DNA of 64,000 nucleotides from Okapia johnstoni (GCA_024291935.2 CM044310.1:121716213-121780212); one strand, 5' to 3'; positions 50,140 through 63,095 are shown, numbered from the stretch's first letter. A program made the numbers and translations. Notes: a model not told the origin generated them from the letters alone.

Positions 50140-50255
50140 CTTCAGTTGCTCAGTCGTGTCCTTTTTGACCCCATGGACTGCGGCACGCCAGGCTTCCCTG
50201 TCCTTCACTATCTCCTGGAGTTTGCTCAAACTCGTGTCCATTTAGTCTGTGCCTG
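50140..50255 (-). repeat. BovB 3' fragment, short
   Basis: About 115 bp, minus orientation, upstream (gene sense) of the open V1R. Confidence 0.65.
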
Positions 50256-50929
50256 CACCTTATTTATAATTCATTTTCATCCTCCCTACCATTATCATGC
50301 ATGAAGAAAATTAAACAGAAAGGCAAAAGAATATACATACTACAGGGTTACAGAACTATTAAAATTTTCCGAGAATATAGTTCCAACTGTGGAGAAATCT
50401 AAATTATACATTGATGTGATAGTATACAAAACACCCATCATAAAATTGGTAGCACTATGACTATATAGGCTGCTAAAAGTCCCTGAGATAATCTATTTGG
50501 TATGGAAAATAATCTTAGTTTGCAAAGAATTTTAATCATTAATAATTTCTCAGGTCTTGACTTGCTGAGAAGTCTGTTTGTGGAGAGATTTTTCTAGAGT
50601 GTCTCCAGTTTGCCTCAGGCCATTTGTAAAAATAAACACTTCAGTCAAAACATCCAGGTGTACACCTTCAATAAGTACAATTTTTGCTTGTCAATTGTGT
50701 CACCCAAAAGCTAATAAAATACTTTGGTTGTTAGACCCAATGCAGACAGATTGCTTTACACCTTCATTAGTTTTTGTTTTTGTAAAAATGAGAATCCTGC
50801 TAAACTTGGAAATCAATATGATAACTAGTCTTTTTGTTAAGATTTTTTTTTTGATGTGGACCATTTTTAAAGTCTTTATTGAATTAGTTACAATTATTTC
50901 TGGTTTTTGTTTGTTTGTTTCTGTTTTTA

Positions 50930-51048
50930 TGTTTTGGTTTTTTGACCTCAAGGCATGTGGGATGCCTTAGCTCCAGGACCAGGGATGGACCCCGTACCCC
51001 CTGCATGGGAAGGCAAAGCCTTAACCATGGGACTGCCGGGCAAGTCCC
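50930..51048 (-). repeat. CHR-2-type tRNA SINE
   Basis: Minus-oriented copy with CAAGGCATGTGGGATGCCTT and GACTGCCGGGCAAGTCCC. Confidence 0.7.
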
Positions 51049-51049
51049 A

Positions 51050-51240
51050 AAAGAGAGATTTTAAGGAACAATCTATCTTTGATACATCCAGGAACTAAAA
51101 GAAAAAAAGTACTAAGCCCAATGCTCACCAGAAGGAAAGAACTAACAAAAGTCAGAGCAGAAGTAAATGAAATACAGACCAGAAAAATAAAAGATCAGCA
51201 AAGATGAGAGTTGGTTTTTTGAAAAGATAAACTCTCTGCC
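51050..51240 (+). repeat. LINE-1 ORF2 fragment
   Basis: Plus-oriented AAAGTCAGAGCAGAAGTAAA / GAGTTGGTTTTTTGAAAAG sequence; paralogous to the fragment at 61.1-61.66 kb together with its right flank. Confidence 0.7.
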
Positions 51241-51249
51241 TGGGAGGAA

Positions 51250-53550
51250 TGTGAGGGATGATTATAACACTCAAGGTCAGGCGCCTAAGGCATTTCCCAT
51301 CTTACTAGTGTTTCTTGTCCTAAGTCCAGCTGAATTTACTTCCCTTAAAAAAAAAAGAAAGAAACATTTTCCTTTTATCACAACAATTCACATCCTTCCT
51401 TTTTCCTGGAATTCCCTTCTTCCCACTACTTCAACTGTCTTGCTCCTTCAGACTCCAGCCCCCTTGGTTTCACTTGCTCACAGTCACCTGATGATAATCC
51501 TCGATGACCTTTTCTGATTTACTATCTCAGTCTCAAGATGCATCCTAGGGAGGGAGGTGGGAGAGGGGTTCAGGATGGGGGACGCATGTACACCCATGGC
51601 TGATTCATGTCAATGTATGGCAAAAACCACTACAATGTTGTAAAGTAATTAGCCTCCAATTTAAAAAATAAATAATAAACAAACAGAAAGAAAACTTGAA
51701 AGTGAAGTTAGGATACTATAAGAAGCAAAACTGGGTAAGATCATTGACGTAAATACAGATGTTACCTTGGGAAAGAAGCTGAAATTCTTGCTCTGTTGGA
51801 AAGAAGATGAACTTTCTTTAACGTCCCACTGTTCCTATATCCACCTCCCACTGATGATGCTGCTGAAATGCAAGTCAGTCTATGAGGAGGAAGTGATTTC
51901 CCTGTTCCACACTGACACCAGAGAAACTGAATAATAAAATATCAATTACTAAAAAACACCCAAAATCTATGCTTTTCTTTTTTGCTTTTGTTTTCACTCC
52001 ACCTCTCTCTTTGGGCTTCCCTGGTGGCTCAGATGGTAAAGAATCTGCCTGCAATGCAGGAGACTCATGTTCAGTCCCTGGGTCGGGAAGATCCCCTGGA
52101 GAAGGGAATAGCAACCCACTCTCCTTGCCTGGAGAATCCCATGGACAGAGAAGCCTGGCAGGCTACAGTCCACGGGGTTGCAAAGAGTCGGACACAACTG
52201 AGCGACCAACACTTTCTCTTCCAATACATTGAGAGTCGTACAGGGACAAGTACAGCTCACCTTGTTGACTAACAGATTCTCTGCCCACAGTGTCTGGACA
52301 CTAAACATCCTGTGAGCATCAGCTGCTGCTATTCCACAGCGTCTCCAACAACAGAGGGAGGAAATACAAGACTTATGGATTCTGATCTCTGCTTTGAATT
52401 ATAATTACCTACAACTTCCGTGGCATTCCCAGAAAGTTGCGTTTCACCGTGGTCCCAGTCATAACAAAGAAGAACAAGCCTAGCCTCGTACTGGATCTCT
52501 TCCTTTAGCTCTGACCTTTGCGCCCTGTCGCCCGTGCTCAGCTGGGCTGGTTTGAGAAACAATGCTGCCTGTGTGCGTGCCAAATCGCTTCAGTCGTGTC
52601 CAGCTGTTTGTGACCCTGGGTGTGGACGCTCAGAGTGAGGCAGGGTCAGCCTGTATCCTGCACAGTCTCAGCTCCAAACTCCTCTCCTACTGGAGAGCCC
52701 ACTTTCCTGTTTTCTGCCCTGAGACTGAACACAAGGAAGCACTCACCTGCCTGCACTGGGCTCCACACTCTGTGCAGGGACGTGTCAGTCAGGATGCGCC
52801 CCAGTGATAGGGACATAGTCCCTGGGCCCGATCTCCCCACAGAGGAGCCATTATCATGTCATCTGGAGCAGAGGTGACACTGTCTGCACGGAGAGTCTGG
52901 GGCGTCTCCAGTGAGGAGCGATCTTACCCCCAGTGCTCATCACCCTCACCCACGCCTGGGGACTAGTGACAACTCCTGGCAATTATTGGGAAGGGCCACA
53001 CGGGCAGCTGAGCAGAGGGCATGGAGAGGATTCTGTGTTCCCTGTGGGAGAACCCGAGTCTACAGTGAAAGTCATAATGGGGAGGGACACTCACAGAGCA
53101 CCAGGCTCCCTTCACCGTTTCCTGTTGGGCATTTTCCCTCATGGTCTCACTTTTCCAGACTGTTCCAAAGTGTGTTCACACTGATCATCAGCATGTGATC
53201 TGGAGGCTGGTCTTTCTCCTGAGTTTAAGTCCAAAACCCTTTCTATTTATGGTCTCAGGTCTGTTTAATCTGGAAAATGCCCCTTTGAAGCCAGAGTTTC
53301 CCTTCTCACAATCCTCAGGTCTCCCTTTTGTCCACATGACTCCGCAAGGACTTTGTCATTTGCTCCATGTCACCCACAGACCACCTCTTTGAGTCTGTCA
53401 TTGGATCACCAGCCTGCCCTTGCATTACAGCCCATTAGCCCTGGTAAGATGCACTCTGGGACATGCAGACAGGGGTTGGGGGAAAGAATTTATTAAAATT
53501 ATATTAGGGAGAAAATGTTAGAATTCTTTAAATTGATCCATGGATGATCA
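51250..53550. other. V1R intergenic region, partly duplicated
   Basis: 51250-51540 resembles 61680-61975, and 52600-52760 (CTCTCCTACTGGAGAGCCCA, CTGCCCTGAGACTGAACACA) resembles 63935-64000. Apart from a SINE and an L1-type tail at 51540-51680, no gene is seen. Confidence 0.5.
52012..52212 (+). repeat. Bov-tA SINE
   Basis: Well-preserved plus-oriented copy in the V1R intergenic region. Confidence 0.87.
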
Positions 53551-53849
53551 ATTGCTAGTTGGAAGTTTAACTTGGTCATTGGATGTTTGAAACCTGATCC
53601 ATTAGGAGGGAAGTCGGCCTGGTGCTTCTTCTGGGGGCCCATGGAGCAGAGGGACACCATCCACCCTCCCCATCAGGCGCCTTCTGTGGAGAATCGGTGC
53701 ATGAAGGCAGCAGACATGACCGCATTTCAAAAACAAGGGGTTTCCAAGATAACCCTGGTAGATAGAACATCTACTGCTTCTTTTAAAAACTATTCTGGCT
53801 GCTCGAGGCTTTTGGGGCTGTGCACAGCCCTTCTCTAAGTGTGAGAGCG

Positions 53850-54055
53850 GGGGCCACTCTCTAGTTGCTGAGCATGGACTTCTCACTGAGCCGTCTCTCA
53901 CTGCAGAGCTCGGGCTCTAGGCCACAGTGGCTCAGTAGTGTGGCACAAGCTTAGTTGCTTTGTGGCATGTGGAGTCCTCCCAGACTAGAGATGGAGCCCA
54001 TGTCCCCTGCATTGGCAAGCGGATTCTTAACCACTGGACCACCAGGGAAGTCCTA
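53850..54055 (-). repeat. Ruminant tRNA SINE (CHR-2 or long variant)
   Basis: Minus-oriented body with GGCTCAGTAGTGTGGCACAA and the CCACCAGGGAAGTCC terminus. Confidence 0.7.
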
Positions 54056-54059
54056 CTGC

Positions 54060-55050
54060 TCCTATAAAGCTATGCATTCATGGCCTCTGTCTGAGACAAT
54101 GTGCATAATGGTTTTAATATATTTAATGGTTATTAACTATGGGGATATTGCTCAACACAAACACACAGAGATAGTCTGGACCTACTATGTGCCAATCCTC
54201 AACTAGGAAATGAAGATACAAAGAGAATTACTAACACTTCAGGTTCCGATATTTGAAACACATGATTCGTCCCCAGACTTCTAGCTGAGTGGGTGAAAGC
54301 ATCCAGATCTGAGCCGTCCAGTGTGGAAGCTCCCGTCCCGGGGGCCACTGAGCTCCTGAAATGGGCTCATTTGGACTGAGGGGCTTGGGTGTAAAACACA
54401 CACTGGATTTGCCTTCTGTATTGAGGTGCTCCTATGTTGGGTGCATATATATTTACAATTGTTACATGTTCTTCGTGCATTAATCCTTCAATCAATATGT
54501 AGTGTTATTGTCTCTTGTACATCTTTATTTTCAGGTCTATTTTGTCTGAATAAGTGTTGCTCTGATTTTCTTTTGATTTGTGGTGAAATCTTTTCCATTC
54601 CATCACTTTCAGTCTATGTGTGTCTCTAGATGGAAAGTTTTTGTAAACAGCAGGTATATGGGTCTGTTTGTTTATCTAATCAGCCTGTCTGTGTCCTTTG
54701 GTTGGAGCATTTTGATTCTGACATATTATTTGAAACAGTCATAATAAATCTAAGGAGAATATAAGAAAATTTGGAAGCTCGTATGTAATGGATACAGCAA
54801 TAAATACAAATAATTATACATTAAGACTACTAAGTTCTACAATGGAATATTAAAAATGCCACATTTTCCCAGAAAAACAAATTATGACAAAGCAACACAG
54901 AAAACAGTGATCAGGATAAAATATAAAACTAAGTCTCAATATTCCGTGTTTCAGTGACGAAGACTAAACGTTTACGTGAAAAATATGGAAAGGGAAGCTT
55001 CTCTTCCCTCCATCATATGACTTCATCTGTCTAATCAATCAAATTTACTG
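54060..55050. other. AT-rich intergenic DNA
   Basis: 54400-54720 resembles decayed LINE-1; otherwise nothing is seen. Confidence 0.45.
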
Positions 55051-55054
55051 ATGG

Positions 55055-55572
55055 TCAACCATGACCAACCTAGACAGCATATTAAAAAGCAGAGACATTA
55101 CTTTGCCGACAAAAGTTCATCTAGTCAAAGCTATGGTTTTTCCAGTAGTCATGTATGGTTGTGAGACTTGGACTATAAAGAAAGCTGAGCACTGAAGAAT
55201 TGATGCTTTTGAACTGTGGTGCTGGAAAAGATTCTTGAGAGTCCCTCAGACTGCAAGGAGATCAAACCAGTCAATCCTAAAGGAAATCAGTCCTGAATAC
55301 TCATTGCAAGGACAGATGCTGAAGCTGAAACTTCAATACTTCGGTCACCTGATGGGAAGAACTGACTCACTGGAAAAGATTTTGAAGCTGGGAAAGATTG
55401 AAGGCAGGACGAAAAGAGGACGACAGAGGATGAGATAGTTGGATGGCATCACTGACTCAATGGACATGAGTTTGAGCAAGCTCCGGGAGTTGGTGACGGA
55501 CAGGAAAGCCTGGCGTGCTGCAGCCCATAGGGTCACAAAGAGTCGGACATGACTGAGTGACTGAACTGAACC
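55055..55572 (+). repeat. BovB 3' fragment
   Basis: Plus-oriented 520-bp piece from the ATGACCAACCTAGACAGCAT block to the terminal GACTGAGTGACTGAACTGAA. Confidence 0.85.
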
Positions 55573-56217
55573 ATGTAAAGAAAATCCAATGTGAAAAATG
55601 ATGTAACCCATTGAATAACATTGATTTTTGTGTAACACTACAGCATATCAGAGAAATATGAGTGAAAAAAAAACCACAAACAAAAGCATAACACCTTCTC
55701 CATTCCCCAGGATTCTTATCCTCACCTATGAAATAAAACCTCCACCCCCTCTGGAGTAACATAATGTAGAGCAATACTGGATCATGTATAAGCATATATT
55801 GGATATGAGCCACCCCACAGGGAGATAAACGTTGTGAAAACACTTCCGATGTTCCTGAAGAAAGGAGGTTTCTTTCAGGCAGTTGCACTGGCCAAGGGGA
55901 AAACTGGTTTCCTCAGTAATGGCTGGAATCTTTTTCAAGTTGATAATCTCATGAATTCATTTTCAGACCTCCCAAGGCAGCAAGAGCATTTATCTATTTG
56001 ACCTTCAAAGTTGTTTGGATTTCATGTAAAAATCTGTATTGAGTACAAACTTTTATTATAAAATAAACTCGTCATGGGGACAGTAGTTAATAATACTGTG
56101 CTGCATAACGAAAAGTGGTAAGAGAGTCAGTCTTCAAAGTTCTTGTCACAGGAAAATTTTTGTAGTACGTACAGAGGTGGAAATGGTGACAGATTTTATT
56201 TTTTGGGCTCCAAAGTC

Positions 56218-56790
56218 ACTGCAGACAGTGACTGCAGCCAGGAAATTAAAATACGCTTGCTCCTTGGATGAAAAGCTATGACAAATCTAGACAGTGTATT
56301 AAAAAGCAGAGAACATCACTGTGCCAACAAAGGTCCATATAGTCAAAGCTATGGTTTTTCCAGTAGTCATATATGGATGTGAGAGTTTGACCATAAAGAA
56401 GGCTGAGCACTGAAGAACTGATGCCTTCAAACTGGTGCTGGAGAAGCATCTTGAGAGTCCCTTCAGCAGCAAGGAGATGAAACCAGTCAATCCTAAAGGG
56501 AATCAACCCTGAATATTCATTGGAGGGACTGATGCTGAAGCTGAAGCTCAAATACTTTGGCCACCTGATGTGAAGAACTGACTCAGTGGAAAAGACCCTG
56601 ATGCTGAGAGAGACTGAAGGCAGGAGAAGAGGGCAACAGAGGATGAGATGATTAGATGGCATGACCGACTCAATGGACATGTGTTTGAGCAAGCTCCGGG
56701 AGATAGTGAAGGACAGGGAAGCCTGGTGTGCTGCAGTTCACGTGATCGCGAAGAATCGGACATGACAACATTGACAACAACACGGAGGCA
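56218..56790 (+). repeat. BovB 3' fragment
   Basis: Plus-oriented 570-bp piece, in direct repeat with the 55.1-kb copy and about 450 bp from the V1R pseudogene's 3' end. Confidence 0.85.
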
Positions 56791-56983
56791 GATAGATATT
56801 AACTAAACTTAGTTGACTGATCATCTGTAATATATACAAATATTCAATCATAATGTTATAAGACCTGAAGTGATACAATGTCACATTAATTATGCTTCAG
56901 TAAATGTGGGTATAAAATAAATCTTTAAATAATTACAGAAGAAAGGAATTGGGTATTATTGAAGCTGTCTACTACATATCTAA

Positions 56984-57198
56984 GGGGCTTCCCAGGGGGC
57001 ACAGTGGTAGAGCCCGCCTGCCAATGCAGGAGATGCAGGAGACATGGGTTGAGCCCTGGTTTAGGGAAATCCCCCAGAGGAGGAAATGGCAACCTGCTCT
57101 AATATTCTTGCCTAGAAAATTCCATGGACAGAGGAGCCTGGTGGGCCACAGTCCTTGGGGTTGCAAAGAGTCAGACATGACTGAGAGATTGAACACAG
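56984..57198 (+). repeat. Bov-tA SINE
   Basis: Copy ending about 50 bp from the 3' end of the V1R pseudogene. Confidence 0.83.
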
Positions 57199-57243
57199 AT
57201 GCACTATATATTCAGCTATTTAACCATTTTTTTCTAACAACTC

Positions 57244-58145
57244 GAGAGCAGAACCTAGGAGTTCTAGGATCCCTCAGGAACAACTGGAAGGGGCAAAGAG
57301 TGGGAAAACACGAAGCAAGACACTAGAGGTCTGTATCAACCACAGACGATAATCTAAAAAGGCAGCGATATAAAAAGCAAAAAAGAGAATTCAGCAGGTA
57401 GAAGATGACGAAGGTGAGCACCAGCATCAGGATGGTGTGGGCGGCTCTGGGCTCCAGGGGCATCTGTGGTGTCCAAGGGGGGGTGTGGATATACTGCCCC
57501 CTCTGGCGGTGTCTGAGCAGGAGAAGCACCATGGAGCCACTGGACCAGACCATGAGGCCAAGAAACACGGCATAAGAGACGGACCACAAGTACATAAAAC
57601 CAGCGTAAGGACCCGTGGGTGAGCAGACCCACTTCCCTTGATTGTCAGTATCATTTCTTGTGTTCTCTGGACCAGTAATCATCAAGGGAACACAGATATT
57701 CATGAGGAAACTGAGCACGCAGCAGACCAAACAGGAAGGACCAATGAACCTGGGGGCCCTTCCTCTGAGCATCACCCACTCCGCTCTCCTGGGGATGAGA
57801 GTGAAGGACTGATAGGTGCTCAGGACACAGCTGGAGCACAGGGTGGTGCTGCGAGCCACCCTCTGTATGTAATACACAAACTTACACCCAAGACTGTTCA
57901 GCCGGGTTCCTCAAAACAAAAACTGCCATTATATGGGGAATCCCAGAGAAGAGAAGGAGATTGGCCAGGGCCAAGTGTGTGAGAATCACGTCTGTGCGTC
58001 TCTTTTTACAGCCAAACAAGATTGGAGAGTTGCTGTGGAAGAATAGGATGACATCACCCAGAGCCCCAACCACCACCTGTAACAGAGAGATGGTTTTCAG
58101 AACCACCTTCCCTGGGGTTCTCAGGGCATCTCTGTGAACAGACAT
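57244..58145 (-). pseudogene. Vomeronasal type-1 receptor pseudogene
   Basis: Paralogue of the 48.6-kb receptor. Frame one starts at an ATG at 58145 (MSVHRDALRT), covers TM1-TM2 and stops at 57882 just before TM3. The frame resumes as YYIQRVARSTTLCSSCVL and runs through TM6 to 57323. One extra base near 57895-57905 causes the first shift and an extra T in a T-run near 57385 a second; the C-terminus persists as DNA similarity to about 57244. There is also a two-codon in-frame deletion in TM2. It keeps the start codon the neighbour has lost. Confidence 0.88.
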
Positions 58146-58411
58146 GGAGAGGACGTCAGTGTCCTGGAGGTGAAAGGAGGCTGTGCAGGTGATGACCTCA
58201 GCAGTCTTACAGAACCAACACTGGGAAAGAATTCTTGATATTTTTCTCTCCTGAGAAGGGAGACACTGTCATACTCCACATGTGGGGCTCAACCTGTAGG
58301 ACACATGCATGACATCAGTTATACTTTTCACTATTAGTATATTTATTTCTACTATTTGGCATATCCTTATTCTCCACCAGCATGTAAGTTCCATGAAGTT
58401 AAGAACTATAT

Positions 58412-58555
58412 CCGGACTTCCCTGGGGTCCAGGGGTTAAGAAACCGGCCTGCAAAGCAAGGACAGAGGATCAAACACTTACTGGCCAAGGAGCAAGTAAG
58501 CCTGCATGTTGCACCTAAGACCCAATGCAGCCAAATAAATAAATACATATTTTTT
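58412..58555 (+). repeat. CHR-2-type tRNA SINE
   Basis: CGGACTTCCCTGGGGTCCAG start, AAATAAATAAATA tail; upstream (gene sense) of the V1R pseudogene. Confidence 0.75.
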
Positions 58556-58879
58556 AAAAGGAACCACGTTTATCTTGTTTACCAACATGGTCGATGCATA
58601 ATAGATGTTACAAATATGTACTGAGTATATGACTATGTGACAGGAGACAGAAAAGCAGATACACTAAACCTCTTAGAGACATTCCTCCATATTTTAAGAG
58701 TTCATTAAGAAAAAAATAGAAAATTGAAAAAGTATTGGTGAACTTATAAGACTGTCCAGCTGATTTTAATACAGTCTCAAGAGAGTCAGTTATCCACACT
58801 TAAAAATCATATGTAATCAGAATTAGAATACACAGTATAACTTAAAAAATCAGTTGTGGACCTCCACTTTCTAGTTCCT

Positions 58880-59550
58880 CATGTAAAGAGCTCGGGAGTC
58901 ACCTCTTTGTCCTAACAAGGAGAATACCAAATAGACTGAAAATTCTTCACTCAGTAAGAGAGGTGAGAGACAGGGGACATCACTGCCTCCACAAGGGAAG
59001 GGACAGCAGGTGAAGAGAAGGAACCAAGATTATATTGGAGCAGAGATTCATGAGCAGAAACCCCTCTGGAACAAGCCCTGGATAGGAAATCCTGAGTCAT
59101 AACTGATGGATTGATGGGGACTCGGTGTGTAGGAATCTGACACAATCTCCAGGAGGACCACTCATCCCACAGTTCTGTGAGTCTGGTGATATTTCCCTCA
59201 GTTAACATCAGAGAAACCCACCAGATCATTTGGAGTTCTATATCTGCTGTGACTGAACATGCGCACAATCCAGTGGAAGCAGCAATAATTAATGTGACGC
59301 TGAATCAGCAGAGGAGTGTGTAACTCACCTCACCCCAGGTCAGCACAGAAGTCAGGGCTGGTCTGTGCAGGCCTCCTAAGAGAACGAGAAAGCCCTGCTA
59401 AGAGAGCTCATCATGTGCCCAGGAGCATGGACAGAGGAGTTGGGACCTCGGCCCTGGACAGAGGGACACAGGGGGAGCTGGGGAGGACGGAGCAGGCCAC
59501 GTCCAGTGCAGAATCACAAAGCCTCTTCTCAGAGATTGCCTCTGATGGCG
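58880..59550. other. V1R upstream flank, duplicated
   Basis: Unique-looking DNA upstream (gene sense) of the V1R pseudogene; 59270-59430 (GTGGAAGCAGCAATAATTAA, AGGAGTGTGTAACTCA) recurs at 63440-63570. No supported coding exon; 5' non-coding exons are possible. Confidence 0.55.
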
Positions 59551-59555
59551 CTCAG

Positions 59556-59940
59556 TCTTAGCCACAACGACCACCTGGGGTCCTTGTCAATACTGGCCTT
59601 AGAATGTCTGAACTGCTACAACAAAACATCACCCACTCAGAGGATTATAAACAACAGAAATTTACTGCTCACAGTTCTGGAGGTTAGAAGTCCGAGATCA
59701 AGGCTGCAGCGTGGTCCCCGTCGGGGAGAGCCGCCTTCTTGATTCATGACTGGTGCCTCTCGCTGTGTCCTCAGGTGATGGAAAGAGTCATGGAGCTCTC
59801 TGAGGTCGCTTTTATAAGGGCGCTTATACAGTTCATGAGGTCTCCACCTGGCCAAAGGCCCACATCCTAACACCATCATGTGTGGGGTTATGATATCAAT
59901 ATATGAATTTTGGGACAGAAACACTCAGACAATTCCATGG
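59556..59940. repeat. Old mammalian interspersed repeat, family not assigned
   Basis: TTATAAACAACAGAAATTTA, CAGTTCTGGAGGTTAGAAGT and the trailing GACAGAAACACTCAGACAAT pattern are typical of a widespread mammalian element whose name I cannot fix by eye. Confidence 0.5.
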
Positions 59941-60029
59941 TTCAAGGTACATTCCACTGTATTTGAAAATATTAAATTCAGCACTGAATTATCACAGACA
60001 GTATTATTCTAATCCTATTACCAATTTTT

Positions 60030-61075
60030 TTAAAAAATTTTATTTTGTATTGAGGTATAGCCAATTGACAATGCTATGATAGTTTCAGGTGAACGGTGAA
60101 CGGCCTCAGCCACACATATACAGGTATCCATTCTCCACCAAACTCCCCTCCCATCCTGGCTGCCAGATCAAATTGAGCAGAGTTCCCTGTGCTATATAAA
60201 AGGTCATTCGTTGGTTTCCCATTTTAGTACTTCCAATTCTTTAAAAAGGGCAAACATTGCTATTTTCTAGCATTTGCACTGTTTTCACCGAGTTGAAAAT
60301 TCATTAGATTTCATCTCATTACAAAGTCTTTTTTCTTTCTCTTCCTGTTCCAGAATAAAGTAAGGGGGAGCATTTCCCCGTTCAATCAAAGAGACAAAAA
60401 TACGAGCAACATCTATATACACAACTTAAAAACATCCAGAACTCTGACAGAATGTCTCAGCAGAAATTATAACCCAAAGTCACAAGACGCCTTTACACAT
60501 GGTTGAGAAGCTCAGTGGCTCTGGTCATGCAGACTTGGCAGAGATTCCACAGTGACCCCCCCTCCCCTTTCCCCTCATTGTCAGGGAACCCAGGGCGCAG
60601 GGCTTTGCAGTGAACCCAGCACCTTGGTCCCACTCAGATGCACTGGTGTTGAATTATTACAACATCCAAGACCTGGAAATAATCTAAGTGCCCACTGATA
60701 AATAAATAGATAGATCAGCTGTGGTGTATTATAAATGGGCTGTTTTCCACTGGAGGATGGCTGTGTTACAATGTTGTAACACATGTTTTATTGGAGTATA
60801 GTTGTGTTGCATTGTGTGCTTTACAATATTCTTTAGTTTCTGCTGCACAGCACAGTGATTCGCTGATATGTATCCTTGTCCCCTCTTTTCTTCCCATTTA
60901 GGTCACCGCTGAGCACCGAGTATAGCTCCCTGTGCTACACAGTAGGTTCTCATTAGTCATGTATTTTACACATCGTAGTGTACACATGTCAGACTAACAG
61001 TATTTCTCACAAGTACTGAATCACTATTTTACCCATAAAACCGACGTAATGTTGTATCAGTTATATTCCAATTCA
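60030..61075. repeat. LINE-1 3' fragments
   Basis: Minus-oriented 3' UTR pieces at about 60030-60240 and 60785-60990; 60240-60780 shows no gene. Confidence 0.6.
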
Positions 61076-61079
61076 AAAA

Positions 61080-61665
61080 ACTGCAAAAACAAAACTTGGA
61101 CACTGTCTTCTACAAAAATGATCTGAACTGGGTCGCCAGCGAGGTCCCCCAAACAAGTCGTAACAGATTTAAGACTGAAATCCCATGAAGTGTCTTTTCT
61201 AACCCCCATGATATGAAACTAGACGCCAATAACAGCAGGAAAGCTGGAAAATTCACAGATACGTGGAGACGAACAACCACCTCTAGAGCAAACACTGGTC
61301 AAAGAAAAGCCAAAAAGGAAATAAAAGACCTTGAGAGTGAGTGGAAACAGCAAACAGAAGGCTATGGGATTCAGCACAAGCTGTCCTAAGAGGGACGTTT
61401 TTACAACAGACGCCTACATTAAGAAAAAAGATTCTAGTAATCAAGCTAACTTTTTACCACAAGGATCAACAGCAAGCGAAAAACCACCAGAACACCAGCA
61501 CCACCACCCCCTCCCCCGCCCCCCAAAACCAAACCCCAAACTAAGGAAAAGTTAATGGACACAAGGAAATAAAAAAGAACAGAGTGGAAATAAATGAAAC
61601 AGAGACCAGAGAAACAACAGAAAAGATCAAGGAAACCACGAGTTGGCATTTGGAAAGATGAACAT
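61080..61665 (+). repeat. LINE-1 ORF2 fragment
   Basis: Plus-oriented endonuclease/RT linker region of ORF2 with a C-rich interruption near 61500-61525. Confidence 0.7.
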
Positions 61666-62158
61666 TCCCCTTGTCTCTGAGCACCGGCAGCAACGTGAGG
61701 AGGGAACAGTGACGTCGGACACTAAGGCGTTTCTAGCTCTGTGGCCACCCTCGCTCCTTTTCCCACCAGAGCGGCGGCATTCCTTCCCCTCAAAGCAGGA
61801 AACCCGTCCTGGCCTCACCTCCCAGCTCCTGGTCGCCCCTCTTCCCGCCACTTGAACGGTCTGGTCCTTCAGGCTCAGCCTCCTGGCTCCATCTGCTCCG
61901 AGTCACCTCAGGAGCCCCCTCAGGAGCCCCCTCAGTCACCATGACTGACTCGCTCTCTTCACCTCAAGATGAAATTCATACCTTTTTGTTCGTTTCCTCC
62001 TCTCTGCCCTCTCTTCCTGATAAATCGAGAGCTCTCGGAAACAAGAAATACTCTCTGGGCAGATGCAGCGGCGGCCCGACGAGCACCATGGCTCCCGCCC
62101 AGCCTCGCCTTCAGCTGTGGCTCCTCATGGGGCAGCTGCCGTCAGCAGCACCAACTCC

Positions 62159-62387
62159 GATCTCGCGAGAGTTTACCAGGAGGAGGACCTAGACGCTAAC
62201 CTTGCTCTCGCGACAGTTCCTAGACTCTTACCCCTGCTCTCGCGACAGCTCCTGGAAAGAGGCCCTGGACACATGCTCCTGCTCTCGCGACAGTTCCCAA
62301 GGCGCAGACCTGTTCAGGTTCTTCTGATCTCACCGTAGCTCCTGGGGCTCGGAGGTGGACATGTTCCCCTGATCTCCGGGCAGCCCC
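62159..62387. repeat. 45-bp tandem array with TCTCGCGA motifs
   Basis: Six units at 62159, 62204, 62236, 62281, 62326 and 62371; spacing 45, 32, 45, 45, 45. Units carry GCTCTCGCGACAG(T/C)TCC; the first holds the perfect palindrome TCTCGCGAGA (62161-62170) and the last two have lost the CGCG. A donor-like CAG|GTGAGT sits at 62406/62407 after the array. Confidence 0.85.
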
Positions 62388-62754
62388 CGAGGAAAGGCCC
62401 CGGACAGGTGAGTGGACTGTGGGTCCTGCCCTGCACGACTGTACGGCGACTTCTACCTGCGCTGTGTCCCGTCCAGCCTCCTTCAGGCTGCGGTGGCCAA
62501 TCCTGGTGGTGCCGTGAGCCTGGCCTTCCTGATGCGGCTGCTCCATGAATCCGATGGAACTGTATCAGCAGAAGCCCTGACATGAATCTCAGGCATGGTA
62601 ATTCCTCCTAGGATCAGCCGAACTCAGCCCTCATTTCTCCCTATATCACGTCTCCCAGGGACTCCTGTTCATGCCGGTCCCCTCATGCTCTTGCACCTCT
62701 CCTCCCACATGGCCCATGACCCTCCTGTGAGGCTGGGTGTTTACTGGGGTGAGT

Positions 62755-63095
62755 TCAGTTCAGTTCAGTCGCTCTGTCATGTCCGACTCTTTGCGACCCC
62801 GTGAATCGCAGCACGCCAGGCCTCCCGGTCCATCACCAACTCCCGGAGTTTACCCAAACCCATGTCCATCGAGTCAGTGATGCCATCCAACCATCTCATC
62901 CTCTGTCGTCCCCTTCTCCTCCTGCCCCCAATCCTTCCCAGCATTAGGGTCTTTTCCAATGAGTCAACTCTTCGCATGAGGTGGCCAAAGTATTGGAGTT
63001 TCAGCTTCAACATCCATCCTTCCAATAAACACCCAGGATTGATCTCCTTTAGGATGGATTGATTGCATCTCCTTGCAGTCCAAGGGACTGGGGTG
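62755..63095 (-). repeat. BovB 3' fragment
   Basis: Minus-oriented terminal piece starting with TTCAGTTCAGTTCAGTCGCT, downstream of the 45-bp tandem array. Confidence 0.85.

Noticed and set aside
62063..62338. 91-codon frame across the TCTCGCGA array as a protein
   Set aside because: One 32-bp spacing breaks the 45-bp (15-codon) periodicity and no homology is seen; recorded as a repeat instead.
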